Shown here piece by piece: positions 22,001 to 25,226 of a stretch of DNA of 25,226 bases (positions are counted from its first letter, which is position 1; each line of letters begins with the position of its first letter). Location of the stretch: IMG/VR virus record IMGVR_UViG_3300036859_000139, positions 1-25,226 of that record. One strand, written 5' to 3'. The DNA is from a virus. Below the pieces are notes generated by a model that saw only the letters and a program-made list of their open reading frames with translations, was not told the origin of the DNA and ran no database searches. Position numbers and translations under genes: made by a program.

Positions 22001-22527
22001 CCTTCGCCGATCTGGTGCGAACGGGCGAACGGATTCCCGATCTCAAGATCGACCGGATCCCGGTCGAGGAGATCATCAACACGATCGAGCTCAAGTGGAA
22101 GCGGGCGCCGGCAAGGAGCGGGGAGACCGCCTACGACGCCGTTCTCCCCCGTCGGGACCAGGTCTCGATCGGGCGCTTCGGGCCGCTCGCCAGACCCGAC
22201 CTTTTCAACTTCGACTTCGTCGCAAACGAGACGATGGCCACGGATCTCGGCGACTTCTACCTGGCACGGTACGCATCCACGAAGAAGCGTCGGGCGGCCC
22301 CGCGCGGCGTCCTGCCGTTCCTCGACCTCGAGTCCGACGACGTCGTCGCGTTCAATCTCATCAACCCGGCCGGTCCGAGCGGGGCATTCCCGATCGACCT
22401 GAACAGCACGGGGCCGAACCTGGCGGATGCGTTCGACGGGCTCGACGGCGGACAGTTCTTCCAGCTCGAGACGGTGGCGGACCGAACCTCCGACTTCACC
22501 GTGGAGCTCGTGGCGAGGGAGCTCTAA
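19087..22527 (+). CDS. Tail hub/tip protein with three inserted beta-sandwich regions
   Basis: The start is TTG 19087, overlapping the tape measure stop as TTGA; it gives 1146 residues and the natural beginning MRTFGLDFAAEILKKSCKPF. Residues 1-230 and 833-1146 look like the base of a siphovirus tail-tip hub (DLAFTNLPVLSTGERVTGLF, QTIPIIIGKVSKAPGRVV; later FYRLLRLAGVPMSKIDV, WKQLFLGLAFQCRSAFAWG, LKIDRIPVEEIINTIELKWK). Between them are three beta-rich regions: about 240-452 (adhesion-like, GFVVGTGTNRQIFFGVHTNG), about 455-594 (SGANLYLRKNPAFIG, then VELRTNAAGNPGTIL) and about 684-832 (REIAVRLRLVGTPTSPVIV, then GNYQLVVETAQSD). The last two resemble each other. They may bind carbohydrates on the host surface. 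The hub assignment is from position and terminal parts. Confidence 0.7.
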   Translation: MRTFGLDFAAEILKKSCKPFWSAVLHFPGRDVFFAPRPSEAFGVTHDVVLSGIGDIRTIVDRRDPRRLDLPTCDLAFTNLPVLSTGERVTGLFGPDLESVVAEVFLNFELPDGSFIQEVMLRGIVQSPAGYDFKRGAVRVMAESERFLNAPVLPILDEGHYPQIRDADNGQTIPIIIGKVSKAPGRVVKESIVSNPKPGGNNTGTGALSRPLPGAGATTQDWVATITAPETQEQVTVDGESEVGKRVASGVSVIFDNHAAVATVGSSVTIPGFVVGTGTNRQIFFGVHTNGAIVVSITAGGRIPSFVSSAILPNARVFVYKLDNPSSGPMSIVAQLSTTNASVVLTARSISNAQLGSSINALSKTDPSNGLMSNAPSSEASAGWMFIDFLTTAAATPTESGAGQQDDRLNAGGAIWAAGAHLAVATNGDYTMQWTMDSPCPLAYVSLRVHPILPFDFDQYAQSFQTASNRPLSGANLYLRKNPAFIGATAAATVELRTNAAGNPGTILATTTINFTSTVAGFVTVSLEVSLVSGVAYWLVVRATADASGHGAVLWGKNSAGGYASGNANAGNTNGDTWAGGMSGQDFAFQVQFAGTTYALVGSVTGADGTGTVGVDFTSTSGQVNILASMWSGSPAGGDKFRFSYDGSRAQVVFSLSPPETPIRAISQVYWDDQPITAGSVEQLVDDTTIDVGNATNFAVAQQIVLAAPTLVREIAVRLRLVGTPTSPVIVSLKEETSTIPGSRVLFQRTIDSTLLTTNPTEYVASNTSLTVLPAGNYQLVVETAQSDAANYYRVRYQSTNVYTGVLKTKTSAGWGTVTGDMFFKVTAVVLDQQLSTQSGPYDVARVRFEGIEIPASVQITADVVGLQDDTVGTYTGTPQGLIRRPDNVFYRLLRLAGVPMSKIDVNGTFAQSALSYGSIYGFDGVIQDQQTWKQLFLGLAFQCRSAFAWGAEKAQLKVLPTTATAAVRTITFADLVRTGERIPDLKIDRIPVEEIINTIELKWKRAPARSGETAYDAVLPRRDQVSIGRFGPLARPDLFNFDFVANETMATDLGDFYLARYASTKKRRAAPRGVLPFLDLESDDVVAFNLINPAGPSGAFPIDLNSTGPNLADAFDGLDGGQFFQLETVADRTSDFTVELVAREL

Positions 22528-23112
22528 ATGGCAGCGGACTTCCCCGGTTCGCTCTTTAGCTCGGCCGGCTCGATTCGAGACGGCACCCTCACACAGTCCG
22601 AGTGGATCCATCTCATCGAAGAGGTCGAGGCGATCGAGGCGGCCCTCGGGGTAAACCTGTCGAAGGTCGACCACGTACTCTTCGCGACCACCACCGCGGT
22701 AACGGTACAGAGCACGACTACCGAGACGAACCTCATTACCTTTTCGGTGCCGGCCAATACGTTGAACGCCGACGGCCGCGGACTCCGGATTCGCGCCGCA
22801 GGTCTAACGGGCGCGACATCCAACAACAAGACGATCAAGTTCCTCTTCGGTGCGGCGTCCGTCTCGTCGTCGGCCGTCGCGCTGAATGCCACTAGCTGGT
22901 TCGCCGATGTGACAATCCTTCGGAGTGCGGCCAACGCCCAGCAGATCGGTGGCCTCATCACCCGCGCCTCCGATGGTTCCCTCAGGGGCGTGACGGCGAG
23001 CGGCACCGAGACCGACACCGGGGCAATCACCGCGAAGTTCTCCGCGATTCCCGCAACCAGCAGCGCCAACGACTCGATCACCCAGAATTGGATGACCGTC
23101 GAGAGTATCTAG
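22528..23112 (+). CDS. Putative tail appendage protein
   Basis: ATG 22528 follows the hub stop directly. The 194 residues start with a helical segment (TLTQSEWIHLIEEVEAIEAA) that could trimerise or attach, then form a beta-rich body (ITFSVPANTLNADGRGLRIR, KTIKFLFGAASVSSSAV, FADVTILRSAANAQ, AKFSAIPATSSANDS). This body matches the composition of phage virion surface or fibre domains. The position among tail-tip genes supports attachment to the tip. No named family. Confidence 0.6.
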   Translation: MAADFPGSLFSSAGSIRDGTLTQSEWIHLIEEVEAIEAALGVNLSKVDHVLFATTTAVTVQSTTTETNLITFSVPANTLNADGRGLRIRAAGLTGATSNNKTIKFLFGAASVSSSAVALNATSWFADVTILRSAANAQQIGGLITRASDGSLRGVTASGTETDTGAITAKFSAIPATSSANDSITQNWMTVESI

Positions 23113-23119
23113 TAGGACG

Positions 23120-23512
23120 ATGGATATCTTTCCCTTCCAGCTCCTGTACCCGACGCACGTGAGCCCGACGCTTACGTGGTCGCCGAGCATCAACCCCTCG
23201 AAGAGGCGCTCCCTCGGCCACTATGTTCCGGCGATCATCCATCAGATGGCCGATCTGAAGACGGCCTACGGCTATGCCATCGGCGAGCCTGGCGAGGAGT
23301 ACGTTCTCGAGTTCGAAGCAATCACCGAGGCGGAGCGGGTGAGCCTCCAGACATTTCTCGACGCTGTCCTGATGGCCCCGTTCGAGTTCCGCGACCACAT
23401 CTCGGGCAGCTACCTCTCCGCCATCTTTCACCCAGAGATGAACCTTCGGTTCACAGCGCAGCGCTATGCGGCCGATTTGTGGACCATTCCGCTCAGGCTG
23501 CTCACCCAATGA
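23120..23512 (+). CDS. Tail tip protein (minor tail type)
   Basis: A 130-residue protein with AGGA about 4 bases before ATG 23120. The segments LQTFLDAVLMAPFEFRDHIS and LTWSPSINPSKRRSLGH resemble small minor-tail proteins, such as those in the distal tail region that carry a FLDxxxxxxxFxFxD phrase. It lies between the appendage gene and another tail gene. The specific role (distal tail, hub accessory) cannot be decided from the sequence. Confidence 0.55.
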   Translation: MDIFPFQLLYPTHVSPTLTWSPSINPSKRRSLGHYVPAIIHQMADLKTAYGYAIGEPGEEYVLEFEAITEAERVSLQTFLDAVLMAPFEFRDHISGSYLSAIFHPEMNLRFTAQRYAADLWTIPLRLLTQ

Positions 23513-23525
23513 GGGCATACGCACG

Positions 23526-24188
23526 ATGAGCGCTTACGCACCGTTGTTGGTCAGTTGCCGCCCGCCGCGAACGGAGGATCTCTATCTCCCACCGATAGTG
23601 AAGAAGCTCGACATGGCGCTCGACTTCGCCCTGGTCGACGGATTCGGAGGTCGCGAGGCGATCGACTCGACGCGCTTCCTCTTCGCTCTCCGCGCTGCGG
23701 CCGGCGGCTCGAATGTCATCATCGCGGACTCCACGGTCGTCGGATCGGGCTGGACCAAGAATCTCACCGCGAAGCTCGCGCGCCTAGTCGTCGGCGCCGG
23801 CTCGACCGATCTCCTAACTGGCGGCGTCGACTACGCCTTCGACGTCGAGATCGAGACGGCGCTCTCGGAGCGGTCGCGGATCGCGCAGTGCTCGCTCATC
23901 TCCGCCGTCGCTCCGATCGGCGACCTCGGTGCAGCTCCACCTCCCGGACCGCCGGGATTCCAGCGTGTCTACCAGCTCTCGTTTACCGGAGCCGAGGAGC
24001 TGAAGTCCGTCGTCTTCAACGTCAGTCGGGACACCAACTACGGCGTGACCTTCGGTATCGCCGGGACCTTCATCAACGCACACGTTCTCCTCCCCGTGCG
24101 GACTAACGGCTTCGATCTCGAGCTCGGGACGTCGCCGGGCGTCGGCAACACGACGCTGGTCACGTGCAGCGTGCAGGAGCTCGCATGA
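23526..24188 (+). CDS. Tail-associated protein, unknown function
   Basis: A 220-residue protein from ATG 23526. It is beta-rich with two parts. The first (SRPP-like start, TEDLYLPPIVKKLDMALDFA, RFLFALRAAAGGSNVIIAD) seems globular; the second, after a Pro-rich hinge (APPPGPPGF), is strand-rich (RVYQLSFTGAEELKSVVFNV, YGVTFGIAGTFINAHVLL). The following fibre gene starts inside its stop (ATGA). Position argues for a baseplate or fibre-anchor role. No family is recognised. Confidence 0.55.
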   Translation: MSAYAPLLVSCRPPRTEDLYLPPIVKKLDMALDFALVDGFGGREAIDSTRFLFALRAAAGGSNVIIADSTVVGSGWTKNLTAKLARLVVGAGSTDLLTGGVDYAFDVEIETALSERSRIAQCSLISAVAPIGDLGAAPPPGPPGFQRVYQLSFTGAEELKSVVFNVSRDTNYGVTFGIAGTFINAHVLLPVRTNGFDLELGTSPGVGNTTLVTCSVQELA

Positions 24189-25226
24189 GACGGAGCCTCG
24201 GAATCGCCCTCGCCATCCTCCTCGCGCCATCGCTCGCGCTCGGCGCCGAGCAGATCTTCGGCGACATCAACGTCAAGGGGACGGCGAAGGTCAACGTCTT
24301 CTCCCTGCAGCACACGCCGACGCCCTGCACCGCGGGCAACGTGGCGATCGGAGTCGACACCGCCCTAAACGCCGTCTGCACGGCGGGCGGCGGCGGAAGT
24401 GGCACGGTGAGCTCAGTCGGGCTCAGCGCCCCGACCTCGCTCTTCTCCGTCTCCGGCTCGCCGGTGACGACGTCGGGCGTGCTGAACTTCTCGCTCATCA
24501 CGCAGGTCGCGAACTGCGTGGTGGCTGGCCCCTCGAGCGGAAGTGCGGCCTCGCCGACCTGTCGCGCCCTGGTCGCGAACGACGTCCCAGCGCTCTCCGC
24601 GCTGAACGGCGCAGTCACGGACTCGCAGATCCCCTCGGGGATCGCCCGCGATGCCGAGCTCCCCGGCTTCTCGACCAGCGCCGGCCTCGCCGGTTTCCTC
24701 TCCGACGAGACTGGCACCGGCTTCTCGGTCTTCTCTGCGTCGCCGATCTTCACCGGACAGCCAACGATCCCGGACTTCACCCTCTCCGGGCACTCGCACC
24801 TGAACGCCGCCGGCGGTGGCCAGATCAGCCTGCCCAACGCGACGACGGGGGATCTGCCTCTCGGCTCGAGGACAAGCGGAAGCTACGCTGCGGGAGATGC
24901 AGAGGCAGGCGCCGCCCTAACCGGCGACAGCGCGACCGCGTTTTTCGCCGCAGGGCAGATCGAGAGCGCCCGCGGCGGCACGAACGCCGATTCCTCGGCG
25001 GCCACGGGGATTGCGCATGTCGCTGCCGGTGCGTGGACCTTCTCTGCCGTGGGCCTAGCGACGGCGGACGTGTCCGGCACTCTGCCCGTGGCGAACGGTG
25101 GAACGAATGCCGCCACCACGCAGGGTGCAATCAACAACATCTCCCAGCTCACCACCGAGGGCGATTTGCTGTTTCGCAACGCCACCAACTCGACTCGGTT
25201 GCCTCGTGGAGCCAATGGCGAGTGCC
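24185..25226 (+). CDS. Tail fibre/receptor-binding protein with signal-peptide-like start (partial)
   Basis: ATG 24185 overlaps the previous stop (ATGA), and the frame stays open to the window end (347 codons visible). Residues 1-20 look like a Sec signal peptide: RR, a hydrophobic core (LGIALAILLAP) and an A-L-G cleavage pattern before AEQ. Then comes GDINVKGTAKVNVFSLQ, a short anchor-like part with two Cys, followed by fibre-type repeats: GTVSSVGLSAPTSLFSVSGS, VAGPSSGSAASPTCRALVAN, SGTLPVANGGTNAATTQGAI. These SGxLxxANGGT phrases are widespread in tail fibres. A signal peptide is unusual for a cytoplasm-assembled fibre. Confidence 0.75.
   Translation, partial: MRRSLGIALAILLAPSLALGAEQIFGDINVKGTAKVNVFSLQHTPTPCTAGNVAIGVDTALNAVCTAGGGGSGTVSSVGLSAPTSLFSVSGSPVTTSGVLNFSLITQVANCVVAGPSSGSAASPTCRALVANDVPALSALNGAVTDSQIPSGIARDAELPGFSTSAGLAGFLSDETGTGFSVFSASPIFTGQPTIPDFTLSGHSHLNAAGGGQISLPNATTGDLPLGSRTSGSYAAGDAEAGAALTGDSATAFFAAGQIESARGGTNADSSAATGIAHVAAGAWTFSAVGLATADVSGTLPVANGGTNAATTQGAINNISQLTTEGDLLFRNATNSTRLPRGANGEC

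Overview
The window is a contiguous stretch of a tailed, HK97-type siphovirus genome, either a free temperate phage or one end of a prophage. Every supported gene reads on the + strand. The DNA is visibly GC-rich, with third codon positions mostly G or C, and genes are packed with 1-4 base ATGA, GTGA or TGATG overlaps. Host identity cannot be fixed. Sigma70-like promoters and a bacterial tRNA-Arg(CCT) fragment indicate a GC-rich bacterium, and I infer a proteobacterial-like or other Gram-negative host only weakly.

Layout. (1) 1-1000: a tyrosine recombinase with a complete catalytic domain but a shrunken N-terminal part, then a tRNA-type promoter and the 5' half of a tRNA-Arg(CCT) that loses identity just after the anticodon loop. 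This is a likely attachment-site relic. (2) 1006-5571: the early or accessory block. It holds small zinc-binding proteins, a winged-helix protein, a 39-residue membrane peptide, an alkaline-phosphatase/phosphodiesterase superfamily enzyme, a replication-initiator-like protein, a pentapeptide-repeat protein whose DNA is a 21-copy 15-bp tandem repeat, a RusA-type Holliday junction resolvase and two small orphans. (3) 5592-12980: packaging and head. Genes are the terminase small and large subunits, a portal fused to a MuF-like domain, the prohead protease, the major capsid protein with an N-terminal scaffold (delta) domain, a putative surface or decoration protein and a small accessory protein. 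(4) 12984-16812: connector, stopper, tail completion, tail terminator and tail tube genes, then a tail assembly chaperone pair joined by a -1 frameshift on a run of nine T. (5) 16805-25226: tape measure, a large tail hub/tip protein carrying three inserted beta-sandwich regions, further tail-tip genes and the start of a receptor-binding fibre gene that opens with a signal-peptide-like segment and runs off the window.

The head and tail genes form a complete assembly line: TerS/TerL package DNA through the portal into a shell matured by the protease; connector proteins seal it; the tail is built on the tape measure with chaperone help; hub and fibre proteins face the host. Lysis genes, a repressor and an excisionase are not seen here and may lie outside the window. 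Three promoter-like sites share the same layout (TTG box, exactly 18 bases, GCG-TAnA box), in front of the tRNA fragment, portal and capsid genes, which suggests transcription in separate blocks. No CRISPR array, insertion sequence or rRNA is present. The least ordinary points are the three-state pentapeptide DNA array with no synonymous variation, the phosphodiesterase-like gene in the early block, the eroded integrase/tRNA junction, the capsid leader with two inverted repeats, and the hub protein with inserted adhesion-like domains.
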